From NCBI RefSeq assembly GCF_029689945.1, contig NZ_CP121451.1, positions 5,394,001 to 5,458,000 on the forward strand: a DNA stretch of 64,000 nucleotides. Reading direction: 5' to 3'. Positions 29,063 through 37,199 of this stretch are shown in pieces (the first letter of the stretch is position 1; each line of letters begins with the position of its first letter). Both the position numbers and the translations under genes were made by a program. Below the pieces are notes generated by a model, which searched no databases, had not been told where the DNA came from, and saw only the letters and a program-made list of their open reading frames with translations. The DNA comes from Paenibacillus amylolyticus. Its GTDB lineage: Bacteria; Bacillota; Bacilli; Paenibacillales; Paenibacillaceae.

Positions 29063-30238
29063 TCAGTATGCGCCTGCTCCTTCAAATGTACCTTTAACAA
29101 AATCCATTTTGTTGTACTTCTCCTGGTTACCTGCAACATCTGTACTGAAGTACTCTACCACCTTGACCTCGGGAGCATAAAACTTGACGGGTCCTTCATA
29201 GTTCTTCCATTCTCCCCCATTGATGCGATATTGCGTTGTTTTTACACCCGAACCTTTGACTTCGTCCGTTGCCTGGAGTCTGAATGTAAATCCCTTGATG
29301 TATGTCTTGTCGTTCACCGTATCTGTTATAGGCACCAGTCTGTACTTGGTTACAGGCGGCGTAATATCCGCATCCTTCTTAAGTACAATATCAACTGTAT
29401 TTCGATCTCCTTGCACAAGCGTAACATTCAAGCTCGTTTTTAAATATCCCGCAGCTTCCCCTGTGATCGTTCTGACTCCCGTTGGCACACGCTTTATAAC
29501 ATAATTGCCCTGGGCATCTGTTGTTGCCAACACACCGGCGTTAACTTTAGCTCCACTTACTGGATTGCCCGTCTCGTCTACAACTTTTCCCCGCACGTGC
29601 GCAGCTTCTGTCAAAACAACATCTACGATTAAGGTTTTCCCAGCCTGCACATTCAAACGGTCCTGTTCATACAGCATATAATCGGCAGAATCGATCCAGA
29701 TTGCAATGTTTGGATTGTAGTCGTAATCAATGCCCGTAACGGTGTACCTGCCTTGTTGGTCTGTCTTCACCGGACGATCCAGGGCACCTGTTACTTTGAC
29801 AAGAGCATTCGGAACCGGTTTACCTGTGTGATCGGTTACAGACCCTACAATCGTAGAAGGTTCATATAGCTCGAAATTAACCAGAATCTGTTTCCCTTCT
29901 GACAAATAGTAGGTATTACGATGCCTGTCTGTCACGTAGCCCTCTGCTTCAATGATAAAACTAATTTCGGTATAATCCTGGACAGACTCAAGGATGGAAT
30001 AACCTCCGTTGCCATCTGTCTTCACACTTTTAGTTGTCTCTTCCCCTTGATATCTAAGGGAATACTTAATGGTTGCATCCTGGATAGGAAACCCTTCAGG
30101 ATCCGTAACTTTACCTGATACCTTTGCCTGTGAAGACGAATCGGCTGCATAAGAAACACTGGAATGAATGATTCCGAACAAAATAAAACATAAAGATAAT
30201 GTACCTAGTCGAATGATCCAGTTGAACTTTGTCTTCAT
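29063..30238 (-). CDS. Secreted protein with three carboxypeptidase-regulatory-like repeats
   Basis: The start at 30238 (MKTKFNWIIRLGTLSLCFIL) follows GAGGTG; an upstream ATG at 30259 is less likely. A signal peptide ends near SVSYAA. Three CarboxypepD_reg/Cna-B-like beta domains follow, each with a GKV-D-G-P-A pattern: SGKVTDPEGFPIQDATIKYS, VGSVTDHTGKPVPNALVKVT and RGKVVDETGNPVSGAKVNAG. A C-terminal module from about residue 295 (PPVTKYRLVPI, TTQYRINGGEWKNYEGPVKF, EYFSTDVAGNQ) resembles OmpL47-type beta domains. No anchor motif or enzyme domain is visible. It starts about 60 bases after the small peptide gene on the same strand, so the two may be one unit. No strong terminator follows; 28771-29062 holds nothing else I recognise. 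Confidence 0.8.
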   Translation of the reverse strand: MKTKFNWIIRLGTLSLCFILFGIIHSSVSYAADSSSQAKVSGKVTDPEGFPIQDATIKYSLRYQGEETTKSVKTDGNGGYSILESVQDYTEISFIIEAEGYVTDRHRNTYYLSEGKQILVNFELYEPSTIVGSVTDHTGKPVPNALVKVTGALDRPVKTDQQGRYTVTGIDYDYNPNIAIWIDSADYMLYEQDRLNVQAGKTLIVDVVLTEAAHVRGKVVDETGNPVSGAKVNAGVLATTDAQGNYVIKRVPTGVRTITGEAAGYLKTSLNVTLVQGDRNTVDIVLKKDADITPPVTKYRLVPITDTVNDKTYIKGFTFRLQATDEVKGSGVKTTQYRINGGEWKNYEGPVKFYAPEVKVVEYFSTDVAGNQEKYNKMDFVKGTFEGAGAY

Positions 30239-30298
30239 CTTCTCACTACACCTCACCATTTTTTTTACGGATCCAATATTTCTATTTAGCCTCTTTAG

Positions 30299-30460
30299 TT
30301 AACTGACTAAAAGCTCAAGCTTCCAGAATTCTCCGTCCCATACATATTGCCAGATCCCCTGTCCACCGTTCATGGTCTCACTGATATTGAGCACTTCCAT
30401 CCGGGGACACTCCCATACTCGTTTTCCTGCGTTGTTCGAAATATTCCGAAGCTCGTTCAT
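30299..30460 (-). CDS. Orphan small peptide with paeninodin-like (lasso) leader
   Basis: A 53-residue peptide starting MNELRNISNNAGKRVWECPR. The stretch VWECPRMEVLNISETMNGG closely resembles the leader of paeninodin-family lasso precursors (pattern W-x-x-P-x-L-E-V-L-x-I-x-x-T-M), where the Thr is at position -2 of the core. The following residues, GQGIWQYVWDGEFWK, contain no Asp or Glu at positions 7 to 9 of a core that begins just after TM. A normal lasso ring is therefore not possible; a ring from a later Gly to the first Asp would be irregular. No B1/B2/C maturation genes are nearby. The start is supported by GGTGGG before the ATG; an upstream in-frame extension exists. Confidence 0.55.
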   Translation of the reverse strand: MNELRNISNNAGKRVWECPRMEVLNISETMNGGQGIWQYVWDGEFWKLELLVS

Positions 30461-30499
30461 ACATCCCACCAACCTCTCTATAAATTTCAACTTTTTTAG

Positions 30500-30529
30500 T
30501 TTATAAAAAATGATACATTTTGTATCTAA
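30500..30529 (-). promoter_or_regulatory. Promoter candidate of the small peptide gene with palindromic operator
   Basis: A TATAAA -10 candidate (30500-30505, minus strand) has TTAGAT 18 bases upstream as a weak -35. Between and over them lies GATACATTTTGTATC (30512-30526), a palindrome with GATACA and TGTATC arms. Its place inside the promoter suits a repressor site. A near-identical copy is at 30734-30748. Confidence 0.5.
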
Positions 30530-30597
30530 CATTTTCTAAAATACAATAATTTTTATGGATGTCCGTATCCTCTGTTTTATCATTTCATAGTTAAATC

Positions 30598-30640
30598 AAA
30601 AAAAGCCGCAGTTCCTGTGTGATGAGGAACCGCGGCTTTA
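30598..30640 (-). terminator. Terminator of the rnhB-ylqG-ylqH-yraN unit
   Basis: On the minus strand AAAGCCGC-G-GTTCCT and AGGAAC-T-GCGGCTTT pair with one mismatch and an eight-base loop, followed by seven T. It is about 140 bases past the yraN stop. Confidence 0.88.
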
Positions 30641-30733
30641 GTCTAGCAACTAATTACCAAAACTTAAATCGAGTGCAATGCTAAAACATAATTAAACATG
30701 TACTCGGAAATAACCTATCATTCATATCTAAAC

Positions 30734-30748
30734 GATACATTTCGTATC
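30734..30748. promoter_or_regulatory. Second copy of the GATACATTTYGTATC palindrome
   Basis: GATACATTTCGTATC here and GATACATTTTGTATC at 30512-30526 differ by one base, and the similarity extends on both sides (AA-GATAC, GTATCT). The copies are 222 bases apart and bracket the yraN terminator. Two spaced operators would allow looping control of the small peptide gene. Confidence 0.45.
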
Positions 30749-30781
30749 TTAAAAATATTGCAATGTTTATTATTGTTTTTC

Positions 30782-31186
30782 TTAAAAAGCATTAACAATA
30801 TGATTCACAGAGACCATCTCTCCTGCTTGATCAAGCATTACAGCAATGACATCAAAGCGGATCTGGCGTTCCGTCTCTCCCGTCATTTGCAAATAAACGG
30901 ATGCCGTTGAGCGCACCTGCTGCATTTTACGCAGATCAACCGATTCCTGAGGTGTACCGTACCGAGCGGATCCACTTCTACTCCTGACTTCTACAAAGAT
31001 AATCAGACCTTCGCAGGAAGCAATGATGTCAATCTCACCGCTACGGCAACGCCAGTTCTGTCTAATGATCCGATAATCGTGCTCTCGTAACCATTGACAG
31101 GCAGCCTCTTCACCTAATCGGCCCTTCTGTTGTCGTGTGAGCTTCAAACCCGGCTCCTGGCCTTGGCCCAATTTACGTTTTACCAT
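30782..31186 (-). CDS. yraN: YraN/UPF0102 family endonuclease-like protein
   Basis: This 134-residue protein of the UPF0102 family has an endonuclease-like fold of unknown role. Motifs are GRLGEEAACQWLREHDYRII, NWRCRSGEIDIIASCEGLII and FVEVRSRSGSARYGTPQESV, which contain the putative metal residues (E in GEIDI, EV in FVEVR). It overlaps the end of ylqH by seven bases, so it belongs to the same transcript, which ends at the terminator at 30598-30640. Confidence 0.9.
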   Translation of the reverse strand: MVKRKLGQGQEPGLKLTRQQKGRLGEEAACQWLREHDYRIIRQNWRCRSGEIDIIASCEGLIIFVEVRSRSGSARYGTPQESVDLRKMQQVRSTASVYLQMTGETERQIRFDVIAVMLDQAGEMVSVNHIVNAF

Positions 31187-31494
31187 GAATCATTTTCCTT
31201 ACGTCCTGAGGCTAATCGATCTGCCCGGTAGACATACGTAAGGACCTCCGCGACCAGTTGATACAGTTCCGCTGGAATCTGTTCATCCAGATCCAGCTTG
31301 GAGAGCACCTCCACAAGTGCGGCATCCTCCTGAACCGCTACGCCGTTTTCTCTCGCTTTATCCAGAATCGCTTCTGCCACTTTGCCGCGCCCTTTGGCTA
31401 CAACAACAGGCGCTTCGCTCTCTCCAGGGACATATTTCAGGGCAACTGCCTTTTTCGAGAGCAGGTCCGGTTGTTGTGTCGACTCATCTTTCAT
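31180..31494 (-). CDS. ylqH: YlqH, FlhB C-terminal-like cytoplasmic protein
   Basis: This 104-residue protein resembles the C-terminal (EscU/FlhB) domain without the membrane part: SKKAVALKYVPGESEAPVVV, GKGRGKVAEAILDKARENGV and QIPAELYQLVAEVLTYVYRA. The autocleavage motif NPTH of FlhB is missing, as in other YlqH proteins. Its ATG overlaps the stop of ylqG (ATGA). The pairing of a FliK-like and an FlhB-like protein away from the flagellar operon is conserved in Bacillales, but its role is unclear. Confidence 0.85.
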   Translation of the reverse strand: MKDESTQQPDLLSKKAVALKYVPGESEAPVVVAKGRGKVAEAILDKARENGVAVQEDAALVEVLSKLDLDEQIPAELYQLVAEVLTYVYRADRLASGRKENDSW

Positions 31495-33562
31495 ACCTTC
31501 AAGTCCACCCCTTTATATCGTTCGGGACTATAGTCGGAGGCCTTCATTTTTCGTTCCGAGGCCGGTTCCTGGCCCACAGGCCACGGTTCCGCCTTGAAGG
31601 TTAGCAGTTGATAACCCAATTTGTCCAATGCCTGATGGATGACCTCTCGTCCGCTCTCCAGGAGCGTTCCCATTCCTTCGCGATCATTTAATACACGCAG
31701 ACTGACAATGTTATTCACCACATGTACATCTACCAGAGTAGGTCCAAGACTTTTCATGTCCAGATCGAACCACAGACGGCAGTTGGACGCATCCAACTCT
31801 CCACGTGCTCCACGACGTGACTGAATCTGGACAGACGCCGTTTCTTCCCCGTCCGGTCCAGTGATCGGAATAAACCAGTGCATCTGTGCAAAGGTTGCAC
31901 TGCGATCTGTCGTCAGCAATAACTGCTGACCTGTCAGATATTGAATCGCCTGCCCGGCGGCATCCTTAAGTGCCGCCGGTGCACCTTCGCTGCTGGCAAG
32001 CTGCAGCAGCAAGCCCTTCAGCGTGTCCGCATTCGCCGGACTCGCCGCATCGCCCCCCACGCGCGGCTGCGCCGCCGCGCCGTGAACGGCCTGCTGCTCG
32101 TGCTCCGCACCGAGCAGCTTCAGCACGCGCCCCACCCACGGGTCCCCCTCGTGGGTGACAGGCGCGTGCACTGCCGCAGCGCCCGCAGGTGCTGCGGCAT
32201 TACCACCAGCCGGCGGCGCATCAGCGCCGGCTGGCAATGGCTGCGGCACGCCTCCGCAGCCGCAGCCGCCTGGCCGCCCTGCGATGCAGGGGCGGCCTGC
32301 GCTGCCGCACCAGGCGGTGCCGGTGCGGCAGTGGACGCGCTGCGCAGAGCGTCCAGCAGCGCCAGCAGCTTGGGCGCCAGCTGCGCTGCCGTAGGCGCTG
32401 CTGGCGCCGCCTGGCCTGCTGCGGACGGCGTCCCTGCAGCAGCAGGCGTTTCAGCGCGGCCGTCAGTCCGACCGGCCGCACCCGCTTCAGGCTGGCCTGC
32501 ATTTACACGGCCAGCCACAGATTCACCTGCCGCCCCCGGTGTACCTGGGCGGCTCCCACCCGTTTCACCCGCGTCAGTCCCGCGTGGGCTCTCTCCAGGT
32601 ATTCCGGTTCCTGACGGAATACTCGTACCACCTTTGCCAGCCAATTCAACGTTGCTGGCAACGGCCTTCACCGCAGCTTCAGCATTTCCTGTGCCTCCAC
32701 CCGTCTGTACGTTTCCTTTCACAGCAGTACCTGCTGCATCCTCCGCGCCACCGTCCGTCACGGCTGTAGCTCCTGCCAACGCCGCTTGTCCTTGTTGCGT
32801 CGACAAAGCAGGTGCTCCGGTTCCAGTTCCTGCTACCTGACGACCACTAGCTAATGCAGCCGACCCTTCTTCCATCTGCGCTGCATTTGACAATACAGCT
32901 ACACCAGCTGTGACCGCTGGTTTCAACGTAGCAGACTGTTCTCCAATCAGTGCCGGTTTGCCAGTTGTTTGAGTCAGCATCGTTTCCAACTGATCAGCCA
33001 GCCCGCTTAACAACTGGTGCAGAGGGGGGCCAAACACCGTCTGATGTAATCCTTTTACCGTTTCCGCCGTAACCGGAAGACCACGTTGAAAAGCAATCCC
33101 CGTGGCCTGTACCCATTCTTCCACAGGAACCTGTGCGGGTTTGGAAGTCATCATATTCTGAACCATAGCCACATTATCTTTTGTGAGCGGCAAACCGCTA
33201 CGCTGCATGGCAAGCAATAGTTCCCGGTTCCCCTTTGTATCCGGCAGTCCGACATCCTGAAGCAGGTTGTTCAAGGAAGCTTGTGGGAGCTCCGCAAGTG
33301 TACCCGACATTGGCTTCATTACCGTTATGCCATTTTCACCTGGAGGCTGCACCTGAAGCAATGTGGTCTCACCCGGACGGAGTGGGGTTTCCAGCTTGGC
33401 TCGCACCTGCACGCCTTGAATCTGCAGGACTGCATCGCCTCCGTCCTCGGATACACTCACTACAGAACCACGAACCACCTGACCTTCCTTTAATTCAAGC
33501 GGCTTGGCATTCCCGGGTTTACTATCTCCCAATAACCCCTTAATCACGGAACCGATATTCAA
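31491..33562 (-). CDS. ylqG: YlqG, FliK-like protein with a long Ala/Pro-rich linker, frameshifted
   Basis: The N-terminus has about 200 structured residues (VVRGSVVSVSEDGGDAVLQI, ATGIAFQRGLPVTAETVKGL). It is followed by a linker of about 250 residues rich in Ala, Gly, Pro and Thr. The C-terminal FliK-like domain is at about residues 540 to 670, with FAQMHWFIPITGPDGEETAS, VQIQSRRGARGELDASNCRL and WFDLDMKSLGPTLVDVHVVN. The frame breaks at about 32251; one more G on the coding strand gives AAAGGVPQPLPAGADAPPAG. The linker DNA (about 32000 to 32520) is much more GC-rich than its neighbours. The restored length is about 690 residues. Confidence 0.82.
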
Positions 33563-33591
33563 TTCTCTCCCCTCCTTCCTTCAAATTTGTA

Positions 33592-34292
33592 TTAAAACAA
33601 CGATTGCTGCTCTCCAAGCAGATTGCCCAGGAAACTGCGCCGATGCATTGGGGTCGCCCCCAACGCCATAATTTGCTCCCGATGAACTTTTGTTGCATAT
33701 CCTTTATGTATCGACAGACCATATTCCGGATATAATGCATCCCATTCTTCCTTACAAAGCCGATCTCGCGTTACCTTGGCAATGATGGAAGCCGCTGCAA
33801 TGGATTGACTATTGGCATCCCCTTTGATGATGGACAGTTGAGGTATGTTCATATCCACCTTCTCGGCATCCACCAGCATATAATCAGGAGCTTCTCCCAA
33901 TGCTTCAACAGCCCGTTTCATCGCGAGTCTCGCAGCCTGCTTGATGTTAAGCCGATCAATGGTCTCTGCATCCGCGTACCCGACACCTACCGCCAATGCC
34001 TTTTCCATAATGACTTCATACAGGGCATCACGTTTTTTCTCCGTCAATTTCTTGGAGTCATTCACACCTTCGAGAATGAGGTCCTTCGGTAAAATAACCG
34101 CCGCTGCCACTACATCCCCAAACAAACATCCCCGTCCTACCTCATCAATACCAGCAATACGTTCAAATCCACTGTCCCAATACTCCCGCTCGTAGAGCAA
34201 CAGGTCCCGTGGTTCACTGACTTCTTTTTTCTTCTTGGTCCAATCGGGGTATCCAGTAGATTCAACCCGAGTTCTTCATTTTTTTCAACCAT
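33592..34292 (-). CDS. rnhB: Ribonuclease HII, frameshift near the N-terminus
   Basis: RNase HII removes ribonucleotides from DNA. The catalytic motif is GIDEVGRGCLFGDVV; other signatures are NDSKKLTEKKRDAL, IIKGDANSQSIAAASIIAKV and YGLSIHKGYATKVH. The most natural start is the ATG at 34292 (MVEKNEELGLNLLDTPIGPR), nine bases after AGGGGAG. One A is missing in the run at 34225-34230, and repair gives RRKKEVSEPRDLLLYEREYW. Without repair, a start within the second frame (34200) would still give an almost complete enzyme. The stop is 29 bases before ylqG. Confidence 0.92.
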
Positions 34293-34648
34293 AATGCTCA
34301 TCTCCCCTACCCATGCTTTTTTAGGCATGCGTATCACTTACAACTTTGTATAATATAGACGTAGATTCTCTGTCTTTGTTCTGTACAACCTGTCACTTTC
34401 AGCAAAACTTTTCCATGAGGTTTACAATAATAAAAGATAGTGATGTCTTCATTTATCGGTATTTGATGGTTTAAATTGAATATATCAGACCTCGTCTAAT
34501 CTAAAATTGCACCACCATTCATCATAGCACGATTCAGATGCACCTGATATACAGGTCTGGCAATTCCATAAAGCGCACTCTTCTTCAATCCTCTTCCATT
34601 TTTATCGTTCTGAATGTAAATCCAGCTTCAATTCGGCTTTTTATGCAC
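34293..34648. other. Intergenic region upstream of rnhB
   Basis: AT-rich sequence with no open frame of weight. It should contain the promoter of the rnhB operon, but I do not see a convincing -35/-10 pair. The only strong element is the rbgA terminator that follows. Confidence 0.4.
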
Positions 34649-34688
34649 AAAAAACGACCGCTCCCGGTAATCCGGTAACGGCCGCTTC
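34649..34688 (-). terminator. Terminator after rbgA
   Basis: On the minus strand AAGCGGCCGTTACCGG and CCGGGAGCGGTCGTT pair strongly around ATTA and are followed by six T. It is about 70 bases after the rbgA stop. Confidence 0.88.
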
Positions 34689-34756
34689 TTTCGGCACTTG
34701 TATATATGAAATGAACAGATAAAGATAATGATCTTCATCGTGTAGAGTCCATTTTT

Positions 34757-35620
34757 TTAATAGGGAGCTTCCATGGAGAAACGTCCCAATTTACCCGCTC
34801 GCAACTCACGCAAAAATGCCCGCGATGCCTTTTCCAGATCAATGCGTCCACCGCTTACAATACAACCACGGATCCGGCCGACTTGTTCCATAATCGCAAT
34901 AACACTGTCGGAATCATCTGCATCCTTGGAGAACTCCTGAAGCCCGTATCTCTCTTCCAGAGCGTCCCAGTAATAACGCATCAGGTAACTGATTCCGAAA
35001 AAGGCGATATCCTCTGCATTCAGGATTTCCTCTTTGATTGCACCTGTTACGGCAAGACGATAACCTACATTTTGATCTTCAAACTTGGGCCAAAGAATAC
35101 CCGGAGTATCCAATAGCTCCATTTCTTTGCCTACCTTAATCCACTGTTGCCCCTTCGTCACACCAGGACGATCTCCTGTCAACGCAATACTCCGTCCAGC
35201 CAGTCGGTTAATCAGTGTTGATTTACCCACGTTTGGAATACCCACAATTAATCCACGAACCGCACGAGGGTTAATTCCTTTGGCCAGTTGACGATCAATT
35301 TTTTCTTTCAGAAGAAGCTTCGCCTGTGCCGGAATGTCTTTAACATTGGTACCTGTCGAGGCATCCACAGGGAAGGCGGTAATTCCTTCTTTTTTGAAAT
35401 ATTCAATCCATTCTTGCGTCACTTTGGCATCTGCCAAATCCGACTTGTTCAACAAAATCATGCGGGGTTTATCCAGCAATATTTCGTCAATCATCGGATT
35501 ACGGCTGGAGACAGGCAGACGGGCATCCAACAGTTCGATGACCACGTCGATGAGCTTTAACTTATCCTGAATCTGGCGTCTGGCTCGAGTCATATGACCT
35601 GGAAACCATTGTATCGTCAC
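34757..35620 (-). CDS. rbgA: RbgA (YlqF), ribosome biogenesis GTPase
   Basis: RbgA is the GTPase needed for late 50S assembly in Firmicutes. It has 287 residues with the circularly permuted order: G4 [11 protein letters not shown] near residue 57, G1 [17 protein letters not shown] near 125, and G3 [10 protein letters not shown] near 173. The start [20 protein letters not shown] carries the family histidine of the PGHM motif. The C-terminal ANTAR-like helix region ends SMEAPY. It follows lepB, as in B. subtilis. Confidence 0.97.
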   Translation of the reverse strand: MTIQWFPGHMTRARRQIQDKLKLIDVVIELLDARLPVSSRNPMIDEILLDKPRMILLNKSDLADAKVTQEWIEYFKKEGITAFPVDASTGTNVKDIPAQAKLLLKEKIDRQLAKGINPRAVRGLIVGIPNVGKSTLINRLAGRSIALTGDRPGVTKGQQWIKVGKEMELLDTPGILWPKFEDQNVGYRLAVTGAIKEEILNAEDIAFFGISYLMRYYWDALEERYGLQEFSKDADDSDSVIAIMEQVGRIRGCIVSGGRIDLEKASRAFLRELRAGKLGRFSMEAPY

Positions 35621-35650
35621 CTTGTCTTCACCTCATTATTTACTTCAATT

Positions 35651-36271
35651 TCAGTGGTTAATCCATTTAATCTCACCGATCGGCCAGAAAATAACATCTG
35701 CACGACCAATAATATCTTCTAATGAAACATAACCGATCATACGGCTATCTGTACTATTTGGACGGTTGTCTCCCATAACAAACACATGACCTGCAGGCAC
35801 TTTGCCATCAGGGAACTGCTCATTCGGGAAATCCTTCACGTTATAGGTGCCACCATTGGCTTCAGCTGCATCAATGGCTCCTTGAATATACGTTTCATCA
35901 ACCTTTTTGCCGTTAACCGTTACGGTATCGCCGTGAACCTCAACCGTATCACCTTCGACAGCAATAACACGTTTAATGAAATCTCGACCTTCGGATGGTA
36001 CGTGGAAGACGATAACTTCACCGCGCTTCGGTTCTCGGATATCATACAGAATTTCGTTGACGATCACACGTTCACCCGTTTCAAAATTCGGTTGCATGGA
36101 CGGTCCATCCACAACAAACGGTTTGAAGAGCAACCACCGAATTAGAATGACGAGGACTAATGCGATAACAATGGCTTTAAGCCATTCGACAATTTCATTT
36201 TTGGCTTTTTTGGATCGACTGTCTTTCTCTTCGGTAGAATTGCCCCGGTCATGTTGAACTTCTTGTTCCAT
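35651..36271 (-). CDS. lepB: Type I signal peptidase
   Basis: It cleaves signal peptides at the outer face of the membrane. It has 206 residues with an N-terminal cytoplasmic stretch rich in charges, and one membrane helix at about 33 to 52 (AIVIALVLVILIRWLLF). The nucleophile is Ser58 in VDGPSMQPN and the general base is Lys100 in FIKRVIAVEGDTV. The box-E motif is GHVFVMGDNRPNSTDSRMIG. It is of the single-span Sip type. The 303 bases up to rplS contain the rplS terminator but no gene. Confidence 0.96.
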   Translation of the reverse strand: MEQEVQHDRGNSTEEKDSRSKKAKNEIVEWLKAIVIALVLVILIRWLLFKPFVVDGPSMQPNFETGERVIVNEILYDIREPKRGEVIVFHVPSEGRDFIKRVIAVEGDTVEVHGDTVTVNGKKVDETYIQGAIDAAEANGGTYNVKDFPNEQFPDGKVPAGHVFVMGDNRPNSTDSRMIGYVSLEDIIGRADVIFWPIGEIKWINH

Positions 36272-36526
36272 TCAAGATCTTCCTCTCTTCACAGTACATG
36301 TTTATAGCAGTACACACATCCAGCATTTTGTATCGTTCCAATAACACAAGGGATGAATACAAAACATTCACATCAGTTATGTAATCTTACAGCAAGCATT
36401 ACAATACATTTAAACCACAATTCAAATGTTTCAAATAACTGATTTTACAAGCCTCCCGACTTTTCCCCGCATGTGTTGCCATATCATTTTACTCGGAAGT
36501 GTACCTCCGGTTCAACTTTTCCCGGA

Positions 36527-36558
36527 CAAAAACGAAAAGGGCTTGTCTCCAAGCCCTT
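36527..36558 (-). terminator. Terminator after rplS
   Basis: On the minus strand AAGGGCTTGG and CAAGCCCTT pair around AGA and are followed by TTTCGTTTTTG, an interrupted T-run. It lies about 17 bases after the L19 stop. Confidence 0.8.
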
Positions 36559-36574
36559 CCCGGTATCCGTTATA

Positions 36575-36916
36575 TTAACGAATTTCTTTAATTCTCGCTG
36601 CTTTACCGCGTAGTTCACGAAGATAATAAAGCTTCGCACGACGCACTTTACCACGGCGAGCCACTTCGATTCTATCGATTTTAGGGGAATGAAGCGGGAA
36701 AGCTCTTTCCACACCTACACCGTAAGAAATTTTACGAACTGTAAAAGTCTCACTAATTCCACCACCACGGCGTTTAATCACAACACCTTCGAACAATTGG
36801 ATACGCTCACGAGTTCCCTCGATTACCTTAACGTGCACTTTCAAAGTGTCACCAGGACGAAAACTCGGAATATCTTTGCGAAGTTGTTCTTGTGTAATCG
36901 CTTGAACGATATTCAT
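36575..36916 (-). CDS. rplS: Ribosomal protein L19
   Basis: L19 lies at the 30S/50S interface. It has 113 residues. Signatures are [60 protein letters not shown] and the end [17 protein letters not shown]. It has AGGGAGGGAGT upstream. It is separated from trmD by two unrelated genes here, while in B. subtilis it follows trmD directly. Confidence 0.98.
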   Translation of the reverse strand: MNIVQAITQEQLRKDIPSFRPGDTLKVHVKVIEGTRERIQLFEGVVIKRRGGGISETFTVRKISYGVGVERAFPLHSPKIDRIEVARRGKVRRAKLYYLRELRGKAARIKEIR

Positions 36917-37199
36917 CTATGACTCCCTCCTTCCGTACAGGCGTTCATACTTCTTCCAGAGATCACCTTGTCTCCTTCATTATCCATAGAGGACCGCCGT
37001 ATTCCACATAACAGACTTATTGTATCACGCAGCATATCAAAACACAAGAGAAATTATACAAATGCCTATTGCTCCATCCGCAGCGCTGAAACTAAGTACG
37101 ATGCGAATCGTTGATCAGCACTCTCATCTGCATGTCAACCTGATACTGGATAAGATACTGTAACCTCCCGTGTTGAGATATCGTCTATGATATAACTTA

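Noticed and set aside
30299..30532. Upstream start of the small peptide giving 77 residues
   Set aside because: The added N-terminus (MLDTKCIIFYKL) has no ribosome site and covers the proposed promoter and operator region.
31941..32840. Long plus-strand frame of 299 codons opposite ylqG
   Set aside because: It is a shadow of the GC-rich coding strand; composition is Arg/Ala/Pro noise, with no ribosome site and no family pattern, while the minus strand is clearly coding.
36917..37199. Search for a ribosomal leader or riboswitch upstream of rplS
   Set aside because: No conserved stem or known leader motif was visible; the stretch is AT-rich and serves two divergent genes.
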